Shown: piece by piece, positions 23,216-34,805 of the stretch
How positions within the stretch are numbered: the first letter of the stretch is position 1
Layout of the letters: every line of letters starts with the position of its first letter
Translations under genes and position numbers: made by a program
Notes under the pieces: model-generated
Told to the model about the DNA's origin: nothing
The model's database searches: none
Seen by the model: only the letters and a program-made list of their open reading frames with translations
Assembly: GCA_026182355.1 (NCBI GenBank)
Contig: JAPFBL010000003.1
Location: forward strand, 2,629,001-2,693,000
DNA: 64,000 nucleotides
Reading direction: 5' to 3'
Origin: Hermatobates lingyangjiaoensis
Taxonomy: Eukaryota > Arthropoda > Insecta > Hemiptera > Hermatobatidae

Positions 23216-26200
23216 TTGTTGTTTCACGTGTTTATGTGAAATCTTTTTATATATATATATATATACACGTCTACTAGAGAGATGTATCAGCATCATCTCC
23301 ATATGGTCGAATTAATGGCGTAAGGTGGTGCATTCAGGTGAATGTGCTTAAATGAGCTTATATTCCAGCTTAACCCAATCAACACTCTCTGCTAGGTGGT
23401 TAGGCTAAACTGTGTATACACAGCATGAGCCTAGTTCTAAGAGAGAAACTGAAACCAGGCTTTACAGTTTCATAAACTCCTCTCATAGTGCCACTGGCCT
23501 GACTAGTATGCGGGTGGCCCAACTTGGCTCTTGAGTACCTCTTTTATCTGTGTATATACGAAGTACCTAAATATAATTTGTATTCTCTTCCTTTTATTCT
23601 AGAAGTTGATAAGAAGGTATAATTTGATGCACTATTCATAAGTGATAAGTGAGTGATCCTGTACTCTAAGAATAGATTGTCTTGAGCTTTTACGCTAAAA
23701 GACTGTTAATATATATAGAAGATATTGTTCATTCGGGAGCATTGAAGCTCAATGTCCTTAGAAAAAAGCTGCGATGAGAGACAAAATCTAAAACCTTGCT
23801 AATTTCAATAGTTGTAGTGTACGACCTCCTTGTTTAATTACAGTGTTCTGGTAGTTGATGGAAAGCCACAATACCATAACGTTTACATATTCTATTTTAT
23901 ATCCGTATGTTTTGGTAAACTCTTTTCAATAAGAGTATACGCAGAGAGTTCCTTTCTTATACGTTATTAGTTATTTAACGTTGTTATACCCATGCTCAGC
24001 TTTGCAGTAAAGTCTCTCATACTCTTTTAGGCTGTCAGCCTATTTTAACAAATTTATACCACCATTGAATATGGCTGCATTAAATTCTGGTAGCAGCCAC
24101 TTAATTTTAAGGTAGCTGCTTCAGAAAATAATTATTTACATCACTTTCATCATCGAAAACCATTATGATGTTTATGAAATCCTATCAATATGATCTGAAC
24201 TTTCTTCTAATTTATAGAGAAAGATTCATCCGGAGGAGATTCACAGGTTAGGTTAGTGTAACCTAACGTCCTGATATTAAAGGAGTCAATATCCAAAATT
24301 TTGACGAATTGAAACAAGTTGGAAAAATTACAAGAAAAAAAAGTACATTTTTAAAGAAACTGTTCTCGATTCAAGGGTTAGTTACCTCCGACTTAAAGTA
24401 AGACTAAGATAAAATGAAGTGTTATACATAATTAATTCCAAAGAAATCATCCTCTGTCGATTATAGAAGGTCGTTTCACAGGTAGGAGGTGACAGGGAAT
24501 TGAAAGGGTTCTATTATTGGTGTTGAGAGAAGTTGACTGACACTGAAGGTGAGAAGCCATGATGTCTGACTGCACAAAATCCCTGTTGACAAGGGTTTAC
24601 AGACACTGGGTCGCCCAACTCTATGGAGTGGGGACAAAGGAGATCCTCATCAGAGGTCCTTCTTCAAGCCCTCAAAACAAAAGGATTAACAAGTGTTCTG
24701 AATAAATAAATCATTTACTGATGGCAATAAACTTATTAAACTAATAATTATGTCAATAGACATCTAATGTCATTAATTTAATAAAAATAATGACCATCCA
24801 ACAATTTTCAAATAAATAATTTATAATTGAGGAATCAAATTTCAAAGCATTATATAATATTATAAAATTATTCCACGATCTTTTTTTAGGTGTTCATCCT
24901 CAGAATTTTTAGGCACTTATATTTTTCGGGCAATATATAAGTAATTATGGTAAACCTTTGAATCCAGTCATTTTAGTTCATCTACCGAGGAAAATAAAAA
25001 AATAGTCCATTTGAAGAAATATGAATAGTTTTTTTGTTCATAGTAATTATTTATTATGTTTTAATGAAGTTAATATATTTATTATCAAAACATATTGGCA
25101 ATGTAATTAATCCTACAAACTTTGTCCAAACTAATTAATAAAGCATCAAATTACATCGATAAAATCATTTATCTTTTGATTCACTCATTAGTTTGATAAA
25201 TAATATTTCAAAGTGTAATTAATTTTACTTACTGTTATTTGTTTCTTCCTACATTTATGATTTTTTTTTATATTGAGTAATCATTTTGATAATAGCAAAG
25301 TTGAATTAGGATATTGTAAAGTAATGATATTGTAACTTCAGGATATTTTTCAAAGTTTTGGTGAAGAGGACATAAAATCAGTGGATTTTTTTCCCCTCCA
25401 GTTTCCTTGTAAAGTAATTATCTGCCTTTGTCATACTTGTCACAAGTTATGTTATCTTTACATTGTTGTTGTTTTTTTTTTTGTTTTTTTTGAAGAAAAA
25501 TATAAAATAACCAAAAGTTTTGGAGAAAAGTTGAACCTGAGTCTTTAGTCAATAAATGCACTATGAATATGCATACTGTGTCATAAAAATAATATTATGC
25601 TGTAAATTGTTTAGCTTATATTCATTTTTGTTTTAAAATACTATGATAACTATAAATATCTTGTAATCGTGATAAGAAGAAGGAATGTAAATTTTAAGGA
25701 GCTCATAATGAAAGAGACCAAGATTGAGCTCTCAAAGATATGCAAATGCTTAGAGTTCAATTAGTTAGTAAACTAAATTGAAAGTTAGGTAATAAATGCG
25801 CAGTTAAATCCACACATTACTCCATGCTGGTGAGATACTGTTTGGTAGATTCTAAAGTAACTCTCTGGCTATGCACGACGATAAGACGAATCGTATCAGA
25901 CGCACATGTAGTACATTATTTAAAAGTAAAGAACAAATTATCATGAAACTTAAAAACAGTTCAAAGGGAATTTTATGTAGGAATAACAAATGCAATTCCT
26001 GTTCTTTGTCTAGTATGGAAAAGTTATTGAACTTTCCTGATTGTTTAACTTTCTTAAGAGTAGTGTTAATGCTAACTTCTACACAGGTAAAAAGAAACTT
26101 TACAACATGAATAAAGTTAATAAGTACAGTTTAACCTGCATCTTTTTGTAGAGTCCATGGTCCAAAAAAATATTCAAAATGAGTTCAAGGTGGTCAAATG

Positions 26201-26467
26201 TGACTGATGAAACCTGCGTGGATTTTGAAAAAGGTACCCTTTCGTAGTGTTCTGATGGAATATAATTAATTATAAAACGGAATTAGTAATTAGGCAGTCT
26301 AGTTGTAGCTCATCTAAAGTCTGGGAAGAATTATTGATATCTTCAGACTGAAATTCAGTTAATTTTTATATTATTTGTATTTTAAGTGGATGTCAAAGAT
26401 TCTAACTCAATACGTTATAAAATAAATACTGTGATATAAATAATAATGTAATAAAATACGTAAGTTT
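23216..26467. other. Unassigned sequence
   Basis: No gene was recognised. A perfect 9-bp inverted pair gttaggtta/taacctaac with a 3-base loop lies at 24247-24267. The stretches 23280-23560 and 24470-24690 are less AT-rich and may be old transposons; neither has a readable domain. A small plus-strand open frame at 25871-26110 has no recognisable similarity. Confidence 0.5.
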
Positions 26468-27272
26468 CTCTAAACCAGTGGTTCTCAAACTGGGGTCCGC
26501 GGTCCCCTAGGGGACCGCGAAGGGGTTGAAGGGGGACCGCGAAGAGTCCATTCAGTACTTGAAATTGTCGACTAGCCCATTTGGGATTGTCACAGTCATA
26601 ATGACATCGTTGTTCTTGGGAAAGGATATCAAAGCGTTGCATCTCAAATTACACCTTTTTCCGTTTGAAGTTTCTGGATAGGGAGGGAGAGTCAAAGAAA
26701 TGTTTTCCTTGTGTGACTCATGTCAACAAGCTTACGCGATTCTACTCGAGTTGTATTGATTGGAGGTGAGGTGAATTGCGTGATTATATGTGAATTGTCA
26801 ATTAGTGATTTTTGGATCCAAATGGTACAGTCCTATCCTGAAGTTGCAAAGCTGGCTCTAAAGGTGCTGATTCCATTCGCAACCACCTATGAATGTGAGA
26901 CAGCATTTTCTGCATTACTTGCCATCAAAACAAAATCCCGAAACAGGTTAGAAGCCACAAATGATATGAGAGTTGCACTTGCCAAAACTAAGCCAAATAT
27001 AGAAGAACTGGTTGAGGCAAAGCAAATGCACCCATCACATTGAATGAAGTTTTGATTAAATAAGATTTTTTTTTGTTTTAATAGAAATCGGTTGCAATTT
27101 TTTGAAAAAATATTTTTGTGTTTGAATAAACGTTTGTTTCCCCAAAATGTTTTGTACCAGTAACCTATATGTTAACTGGTTGTTATAAAAGGGTCCGTGA
27201 GCCATCTAAAATATCATAAAGAGACCGCCATGCAAAACATCTCAAAATAGTTTGAGAACCACTGCTCTAAAC
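26468..27272 (+). mobile_element. Internally deleted hAT transposon with 8-bp target duplication
   Basis: The target duplication ctctaaac is perfect (26468-26475 and 27265-27272). The terminal inverted repeats are cagtggttctcaaact at 26476 and agtttgagaaccactg ending at 27264. A perfect 20-bp palindrome, gcggtcccctaggggaccgc, sits just inside the left end at 26499-26518. The element is only 789 bases and retains the last part of the transposase, so it depends on transposase supplied elsewhere. The termini resemble those of the hAT group that gave rise to ZBED5-like genes. Confidence 0.93.
26720..27043 (+). pseudogene. C-terminal hAT dimerisation domain of a truncated transposase
   Basis: A 107-residue open frame. 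Residues 1-29 are not recognisable. Residues about 30-107 match the hAT C-terminal dimerisation region: FW then SYPEVAKLALKVLIPFATTYECETAFSALLAIKTKSRNRL in form, followed by a helix-rich end with ALAKTKPNIEEL. The catalytic core and BED zinc finger are absent. The fragment starts after an internal deletion and cannot be a working transposase. In intact relatives the domain mediates multimer formation. The frame is uninterrupted, which with perfect target duplications suggests a fairly recent insertion. Confidence 0.85.
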
Positions 27273-29239
27273 ACTTTACAATTTTCAATGTAAAAATAAA
27301 AAGGGAAATGTCTGATTTTCATGCAAATGAAGAATAGTTTGTTAGTTCCCATGTATCTGGTATCTAGACACAGGGAGTAATAAATACAAGGTGAACTAAT
27401 CTTTTAAAGTCTAAAGTCGTTTAGTGTAGCAATTTTGAGCTTCCTTTAGGTTGTTTTAGCCAAACTTTATCTATTGCCCTCTTATCCATTCGTTAATTGA
27501 CCGAATAAATTAATTTAATGATCATCTTATTTGTTTTCAATTCAATGATTTATAGTCAAAATGTTTATAAAATAATTGAATTGCGTTGAAATAAACGTTA
27601 ATTGTGTTTTGAAGAGAGTAAAATAAAACAGGATTATTAGTAATGTTTTACAAGTGTTATGGTTTGTTAGGGAAAAGGAGCCAGGTGTTAAAAGCAACAG
27701 AGATTCTTACACTTAAGAACCTTTCAAAGTTCTTAAAATCATAAATATTCTATTTCAATCATTAATGATTCAAGCAAAAATGCCTTTCCTATCTAGCTGC
27801 TGCATATTTTATTACTTAAGAAAGGGGTTTTTTTTTTTTTATTATGTCTTGTTCCATAAGTAGGTTAACCAAAATTGGTTAGTTATTTTTATTTATTAGC
27901 TTAGATTTTTCTAATGTATTTACAAGAAAAATAATGTTCCTATCCAATTAATGTATATTTAATAGTTCATTTATTACCAGTTGTAAGCATGCTTTACAAG
28001 TAGGTAACATCACGTAAGTCAGGCATCGGCAAACCACAGTCACCACAACTATTTGAATTCTGTCAGGGGATTAATATTGTTAACAAGCGATGAAAATTAA
28101 CATAAATCAATATATGGATTGCAAGTCACCGGCCAGATAGTTGAGAAATGGAATACCAACCTGGACTTTACTGATTTCGGTTTGTCAAATCCCCACTTCT
28201 TGACTAACTTACGACATTTGATGCCTACGGCTTCCCATCTTCACAGTTCTGTTATCTATCCCTCACAAATACTAGTATTGTTTCAGTGGTATACGTGATC
28301 ATTTCTTGAGGCATTCTTTGAAATTTTCTTTTTCTTGTTTTATCACTTACCTTGTCGAAGAAGAATAAAATGGACTTGGAATATAATGCTTTAAACAGAA
28401 TGGTAGAATAAAGTTGAATTATTTTGTTTTACAATTAAATGAAAGAAATAATATTTTTATTATGTACTGACAGATGTATGAAAATAAAACATTATACGTC
28501 TTCATTACTTAACTATCCCACCCGTTATTCCATAGATAAATAACGGGCTAATAGAGAGAAAATGTTGATTGTTAAAATTGGATGGTTTAACGAGCATTGA
28601 TTAATCACAATGTTATTTATTTAATTAACAGTGTAATTATTATTAGAATTAAACCCATGACACGAGTGACATGCGAACGCTACTACATCGGACCTATTTT
28701 AATTTCCTTATTGAACTTTAAAATCGTCTTTAAAGAATCATTTTTCGCTTCTATTGTTTATAGGTATGGCTAGACAAAAATCTTTATCCATTTCAAGGCG
28801 ATATCCTCGCATTCAGAAAGAATTGATACATGGCTCCCGTCTCTGCAAGGTTAGCAAGGATGCACGTTAGTTTCAAAATCTCCTTTTATATCCAAGAAGT
28901 CCAGTGTAATTCTTTTAAGATTTATAGATTTTTCCATTTTACTAATCCAAAATTTTATTAAACTGATTCTGTCGATTTGGTTTTGTGGCAGCTAATCATT
29001 TATGGAATAATCTTTATAAAGATTCTAATTTCTAAGGTCATATAAACGAATCTCAAAAGTTCAGCAGAAAGTCCATTAGTCTCAGTTAAAGGTTAGTGTA
29101 TTATCTTTTCATTGCAAAAATCAAGAAATCATAGTTTTTTGAAATTTTCGTTGCGAAATATTAATGCTATGTTCAACGCTGTTACAAACCTTCGTTCTTA
29201 TACAGTTACCCTTTATAATTGTAGTCGACTTGAAAATGT
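27273..29239. other. Unassigned sequence
   Basis: AT-rich, no gene recognised. The segment from 28018 (caggcatcggcaaac) resembles an hAT-type terminus but no matching right end was found. A better-conserved stretch at 28763-28900 reads partly open on the plus strand and could be an exon or transposon remnant; it is not resolved. Confidence 0.45.
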
Positions 29240-29640
29240 TTCAAACAAAACAAACATGCTAATGTCTAGAACATTTTTGCACTTCACACCTCACTTCTCA
29301 CGGGAGTGAAATAGACAAATCGCTCAAGAAGAAAGCAGTTAACAGGTGACGAGAACAACTGGGTCCAATTTTGTTTAATGAACTCATTCCTACTGAACTA
29401 CTTTATAAAGAATATATATCCTTAAATGTTATATTTAAAAGTATATGTAGATCATATTCTAAAATTTTTTTTACATAACTACTATCAGTGAAAGCTCTAT
29501 TTAGTATCATAAAAAGAATGCAGACTCTGTGTGTAGAAGACGTAGAAATCTTTGATCATATTATATCCGAATGTGAGCAATTGTTTGGAAGAGGATAAAG
29601 ATTTCTGTTAGATCAAACCTAAAACTAATAGAAATTAGGA
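29240..29640 (+). pseudogene. R1/I-like retrotransposon, RNase H end and C-terminal cysteine motif, decayed
   Basis: Plus-strand frames give a broken RNase H tail (SHGSEIDKSLKKKAVNR type, compared with the usual GNE.AD.LA) near 29295-29345. Near 29518-29590 comes QTLCVEDVEIFDHIISECEQL, which fits the family ending C..C.E..ET..HILCECE. Stops and frameshifts interrupt both. This is the only plus-strand coding relic of the family in the window. Confidence 0.55.
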
Positions 29641-29929
29641 ATAATATTCTATTTGCAGGTATGAAAGTCCTTAAAGAACTTAACATATGAAGTTGATTTT
29701 TGTACAACAATGGGATGTATAACATTAGAAGTATCGGCCGTGAAATGTAATTTATATAATTATAATAAACTATCTGGTTGATCAATGATTCTATACGTCT
29801 TATAACTATTAAAAAGGCATGTAAACTAATCATTCAGAATTGATTAAAAAGTATGCATATCTACATTAAATAAAACAAAAATCAAGTTGTTCTTAATGAG
29901 TTTGATATTATTTGATATATATATATAAT

Positions 29930-30050
29930 TAATGATCAAACCACAATAAGAAAATGGGAAAGATCTTAGTCTTGCTTTTCCATTTTCTTATTGTGGTTTG
30001 ATCATTGATTGTTATTTCACGTGTTTATGTGACATCTTTTTATATATATA
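29930..30050. mobile_element. Fold-back element F, short copy lacking the hammerhead-like core
   Basis: The inverted arms aatgatcaaaccacaataag and its complement are present, with the flanking tttcacgtgtttatgtgaca block and TA run. The inner part holding ctgacga is deleted, leaving gaaagatcttagtc. This supports a defined element whose inner arm is lost separately from its ends. Confidence 0.75.
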
Positions 30051-30384
30051 ATTAAAAGAAAGATTTTTTGTCTGTACATTGCTTAGAACTGACTCATTTC
30101 AAGCTACCTTAACGTTTTATGCTTTAGAAAAACTTCTGTCTGATTGTCCACAAAATTTTGTTACAAGTAAACTCAGCCACCATAAGTCATGGCGAGCTAA
30201 ACTTTGATAGTGGATTTGTGTATGTTTCACTTAAAATCTATAATTTCAATAGATTGAAAATTCAATAGAGTAGCCAAATTATGGACTTCTAAGCTGTGTT
30301 TGGTGGGTTAAAAGATGTTTTTATTTTAAAATATATGGATGTGGCAAGAAAGTATTGTTAGTTGACTTTGATTTCATTTGAGTT

Positions 30385-31060
30385 TCAAAGCTCCTTGCAA
30401 GAGGTTATTGAATATGTGTTTCCCGGAGTTCAAGATCTGTCATATATTATGAATAAATGACTTTGTGAACGAGCAATCCTCACCGATTCTAATGAACAAG
30501 CAGGAAAAATCAACAAACAAGTTCTTACACTATACCATCCGAAGAAAGAACTTACAAGTCAATAAACCGAGCGATTAGTGATGAAGAAGTGAATTCATTA
30601 TCTAACTGAATTTCTTGACTCCGTAACTGTTCCTAGACTACCAGCTTATGAGTTAAAAATAATGCCCTTACCTTAAAGTATAGGTCTAACCATGCTGTTA
30701 CGAAACTTGAGTGCCCCAAAAATGTGTAACGAGATACGAATCCGACTTCGTGCCCTGCACAGATACGTTGTAGAGGTGAACATCATGACTGGATGTGTTA
30801 CTGGAATGTTTGTGTGTATACCATGTATACCATTAATTCGAGCAACTTTCCTTTAAACGTTTGCAATTTCCGGTCACCGTTTGTTTTTCAATGACCTTAA
30901 ATAAATCGCAAGGGATACTCTATCTACGGCAGGAATTGAAGTGAGTGATACCAAGTATTTCTCATATGGTTAATCTATATTACTTTCTCAAGAGTCAGAG
31001 GTTTCCACTCTGTTCTTCCAGCCCCTGAAGGACAGAGAACAAATATAGTGTAAATGAGTT
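30385..31060 (+). pseudogene. Helitron helicase C-terminus, decayed
   Basis: Plus-strand translation with scattered stops gives the order found at the end of Helitron Pif1-type helicases: ERAILTDSNEQAGKIN (30468 on), YLTEFLDSVTVPRLPAYELK (about 30596-30660), GLTMLLRNLSAPKMCNEIRIRLRAL (about 30680-30760), EVNIMTGCVTGMFVCIPCIPLI (about 30775-30840), NKSQG at 30900-30914 after a frame change, and LSTAGIEV. The helicase would unwind DNA during rolling-circle transposition. The Rep nuclease part is not seen, and no terminal CTRR hairpin was located, so the element limits are unknown. Stops and frameshifts mark it as dead. Confidence 0.85.
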
Positions 31061-31218
31061 TGATTTTATGTTTATTTGCAGTAAAGTAGAGTGTAAGCCT
31101 TCCAAATTTTAAGAATGCAGTCTGCTCAAAGACAATAGAATTGCCTTGCATTGTAAGGGCTGTTTTAGGTAAAATATCTATTTGGCCCTCCGAGGGTATG
31201 GCCTTAAGTGTGCCCATA

Positions 31219-31262
31219 ACCTTTTGGATAAATACCTTTTGGATAAATACCTTTTGGATAAC
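31219..31262. repeat. 15-bp tandem repeat, three units
   Basis: Three near-perfect copies of accttttggataaat, just downstream of the Helitron relic. Confidence 0.85.
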
Positions 31263-31425
31263 CCCTCCCGCCACACTCACACTCACCTAAACCAGATATC
31301 ATCGAAGAAACGTCAAAGATGGAGTGTTTTACACAACGTGTAAATTGATCAAAGGTTAAAGATCCTATTGTTTCTTGATAGCCATATTTTACTAATGGTA
31401 AACTAGAAAACCGTTAATGAAATAT

Positions 31426-31559
31426 GATTAATAATATTATTATTTTTTATTCATCCTTAAACTGTGTGGATGGATAGCGCTGAAAGTTAAATATCATTAT
31501 TAATATTATTATGTTTTTATTCACCCTTAAGATATGTTGAGGGATTGCGCTGAAAGTTA
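31426..31559. repeat. Tandem duplication of about 67 bp
   Basis: Two adjacent segments (31426-31490 and about 31494-31559) share the layout attaat-rich start, ttttattca[tc]cctta, then ggat[ta]gcgctgaaagtta. They differ at several bases, so the duplication is not recent. Confidence 0.75.
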
Positions 31560-32249
31560 CACCTAAGTGTATTCTGTATTTGATTAACATGAAATCAGGA
31601 TTTTTTTGTTATTGTAAATATATTCTATTAAGGGTAATAAAGATGCAAACTATATTTATTGATTCAAGTTAACATTTGTTTAATGAAATAGTGAATTGAG
31701 TTAGGAAGAGTTTTTTGATAACATGTACTCACAAGATATTATTTATATTTTTATTTCCAACTAAATTTGAAATAAATTTCCTGTATGTTTTATCATATAA
31801 GAGAAGTATTTTTAGTTTTCTACCATAATTTGCCACTGTATAGACTTTTTTTCATAAGAAAACAATTTATTTTTGCTCTGTAGGAAATGTTGATTTATTT
31901 GCTACGTTTTAGAGGAGAGAATGGGCAGATTGATGAGCTGATGCCGTGATATATGCAGGTAAGGTATACAAGTCTGATGGTTTAGCTGTTTTTGAATTGC
32001 ACTGACTGGGATGATTAAGACAGATTTGTCTGAAGCAGGTCTAATCGATACCGTGACGAAGGTCAGAAGCTGTCACGAAAGCTTAAGCTTAGGCATTGCA
32101 TGACAACCCCTAGCCTTATTCTACATGCTTTATTACTTTATAATACATCAATAGCTTTTTTCTTAACAAAAGAATCTAATTTATATTAAAACAAAATCTC
32201 AAGTTGCAAGTAAACATAATATCCAAATCGTTGATAATCAATTGAGTTT

Positions 32250-32760
32250 TGGTTTTATTTTAGTATGTCTATCGTGTTGATGGTATGTCAACTCTTTGGT
32301 AAATTATAAAACTCATAGATAATCAATTTAATAATCTCATTGTTTTAATCTAGCTATATCTACTTTATCAGTTATAAAAACCTTGAAGTCATTGACCAAT
32401 ACTGACCTGTTATTATTATAGTGAAGGCCTGACCTCTTTCCTCTTATTCTTATAGTGTTTCACTTTCTGTCTGTGTTTTTAAAATTAACTTTAAATTTTA
32501 GTTTCATTAATGAGCTTTATAGTTATTTTTAAATAATATCACTTAATTTACAGGTTTTTGGCATTATTTATCAAAACCTTTAACTCCTTAAAGTAGTTTG
32601 CTTCGTATTCACATAGAATGTGTTAAATGGTTTCCGCCTCTTGAAGGCAGTCTGCATTCTTCGTATGATTTAAATGCATTTTGCTTAGCAATAGTTTAGA
32701 GATGACAATGCCCGGTTGGATATTCAACATATTTTTTTTAAATCCTTTCTTTGAAGAGTT
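32250..32760 (-). pseudogene. R1-like retrotransposon C-terminal and 3' relic
   Basis: On the minus strand, near 32670-32580, a decayed frame reads CLQEAETI.HILCEYEANYF, matching the C-terminal cysteine/histidine motif of the family. The following sequence towards 32250 matches the 3' regions of the copies at 53.6 and 61.0 kb (cagttataa, ccttgaagtcattga and gaaggcctgac blocks). Confidence 0.5.
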
Positions 32761-33851
32761 TTTCCTTCTTTTTTCTTTTTTTTTTTACAAATTTATGGCC
32801 AGCTCGAAAGACCTGTTTAGCCTAAATTATATATATCCTGTTGTTATAACCAGCTTTCTTCGTGCATTCAACAATTGAATCTTTCAGAAAGCTGAGGGTC
32901 TTGTTCAAGAAGATTCCAGATTGCAGAAGTTTTGTTTGGTAATAACCAGTGCACTGCTTCATTTCTCTCTATTGTCATGTGTTTTGGTTAACTTCTTTTT
33001 ATAGCTAGATTCTAGAAAGGTATGAGATATTAAACACTAAATTTGAATTGAAAATCATTGATTGATTACTGATTACATCACAAAAAGCATATATGTGTGT
33101 ATAAAATGAGCCTTTAACACCAAATCTCGTAATGATTTTAACTTTTGACCGACAGTGTACTTAGACAAGAGTCATTTCCTAGCAGCTTTATAGCTAATAA
33201 TATTAATGTTTAGTTCTTAAATAGTTTGACATTACATCTTCTATATGACCATCGCTATTTCATATCACTCTTAGTTGCCTGTAAATAAACCCTTTTTGTT
33301 AATAATATCAAAGGAGAGAGGTTTCATAAATTTTCCATGAAAGATTTAGAGGTCATTACTTCTATGACTTCTAGAAAGAAATGCCTTTGTAATTTATTAA
33401 GACTTGAGTAATTCTTTCATTTACTTTTGAGCACCACATTACCTGCTCAAAATCGAGTCAATCGGTCTTATTACATCTGTGTGCAGTGAAGGGTAGATTT
33501 GAGGTTAAAGCCCTAAGTTCTATCAAAGGAGCTCTTGCAGCAGAGCATTCCGTTTGTGGCTGTAGCCATGGCTTTTCAATCTTTCATTTAAAGAGACTTC
33601 ATTTGCAGACGTTTGTTAATTCTGGTTTAATATTTTAATCAAGTGGTCTTTGACGCCATCATTCTTACTCCTTGAATGAGTATGAACATCGTTTAGGTGG
33701 ATTCATCTTCAGATCTATCTTTTAACCCATTTTTCGACAATTTCGTGAGGTTGATGAATAAGCTCAAAGACCGTATCAGTACTTCTTTAGTAAAAGGCTT
33801 GAATATATATATACACTTTTTCGTTGGGAATACGATCCGAAACGGACAAAT

Positions 33852-34037
33852 ATAGTTCAATGTAGAAAAAGAAACATAGAGAAATTAAAAGCACACACTT
33901 ACAGATGGTCTCCAACCGTCTCTGAACCAGTGCGCTTGGTTTACCTCTCTTATCTCTCCTGAAGACGGTTCAAACCAAAAATTAGAGACTGAGTGTGCTT
34001 TTAATTTCTCTATGTTTCTTTTTCTACATTGAACTAT
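33852..34037. mobile_element. Fold-back element of a second family
   Basis: Arms 33852-33896 and 33993-34037 are complementary over about 45 bases (atagttcaatgtagaaaaag and onward), with a loop of about 96 bases and TA runs outside both ends. The loop includes ctgaagacggttcaaacc, which resembles the start and stem II of the hammerhead-like motif but lacks GAAA. Layout and TA context match element F, so it is probably another Penelope-type terminal structure. Confidence 0.65.
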
Positions 34038-34255
34038 GTATATATATATAAATACTATTGTATGTTATAGCAGTCTTTCAGATATGCATGCTTTGTTGAA
34101 CACGGCTGAATATTTTTTATCTATAGAATCTTTTTCTAAGTAGCTTTTTTGTTCAGAGAACAACGAATTCACAACGAAAAATCTATATTTAGGCAAATCG
34201 AAGTTCATGAGAAGAAGCTTATAGACAGAAAATACTCAGTCGTGTTCAACAAAGC

Positions 34256-34257
<2 letters not shown>

Positions 34258-34297
<40 letters not shown>

Positions 34298-34500
34298 ATT
34301 TCACATAAACACGTGAAATAACAATCAATGATCAAACCACAGTATGAAATGGAGAAGCAAGACTAAGATCTTTCGACCGTAACAAGCGGTCTTTGTCAGT
34401 TGAGTTGGGTTTTTGACTCTGACGAAGACCGCTTGTTACGGTTGAAAGATCTTAGTATTGTTTTCCCATTTCATATTGTGGTTTGATCATTGAATATATA
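34258..34500. mobile_element. Fold-back element F copy between TA runs
   Basis: A long TA run ends near 34293. It is followed by agatttcacataaacacgtg, the left arm from 34325 and the right arm ending near 34493, then another TA run. The hammerhead-like core is at 34415-34457: GACU, CUGACGA (34419-34425), GAAA (34444-34447), AGUA. The last base of the stem I partner is changed, shortening that stem to 3 bp. The element ends about 185 bases before the exon at 34685. Confidence 0.75.
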
Positions 34501-34684
34501 TATATAAAGCCTAAATTTCTTCATATTCATATCTTCCTTTTCCCTCTCATTCTATATCCAACTCTCTTTCCTATACATTTACATATACTTGTTATTGAAA
34601 ATGCTACACATGTCTTCTACGAGTATATTATCATGTTTGATTTTATTTTTCTATTAACATTTAATGACGGGATGTGCATTACAG

Positions 34685-34805
34685 TTAGTCTGCAGACAGA
34701 GGAGGGAATCCTTGATTCGTCCCTGGAAGTGCCGGGAAAGGGTGTGTTTTGCCCCGCCACAGACAAGGTCTCGTGGACTCCTTCACCAGGCAACTATACG
34801 CTCAG
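34685..34805 (+). CDS. Probable single host exon, gene unidentified
   Basis: A 121-base, GC-balanced island in AT-rich DNA, bounded by a possible acceptor (gtgcattacag before 34685) and a donor (gtatga after 34805). The favoured frame has a split first codon and ends two bases into a codon. It reads VSLQTEEGILDSSLEV, then a segment with FCPATDKVSWTPSPGNYTL, without stops. The NYT sequon and cysteine hint at an extracellular region. I do not recognise the family. Neighbouring exons were not found; they may lie beyond repeats in either direction. An alternative frame across the same bases is less protein-like. Confidence 0.55.

Noticed and set aside
28018..28160. hAT-type terminus caggcatcggcaaac
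   Set aside because: No complementary right end or 8-bp target duplication was found.
33958..33990. Hammerhead-like motif ctgaagacggttcaaacc
   Set aside because: GAAA is missing and the loop of the stem is only two bases, so it does not satisfy the core.
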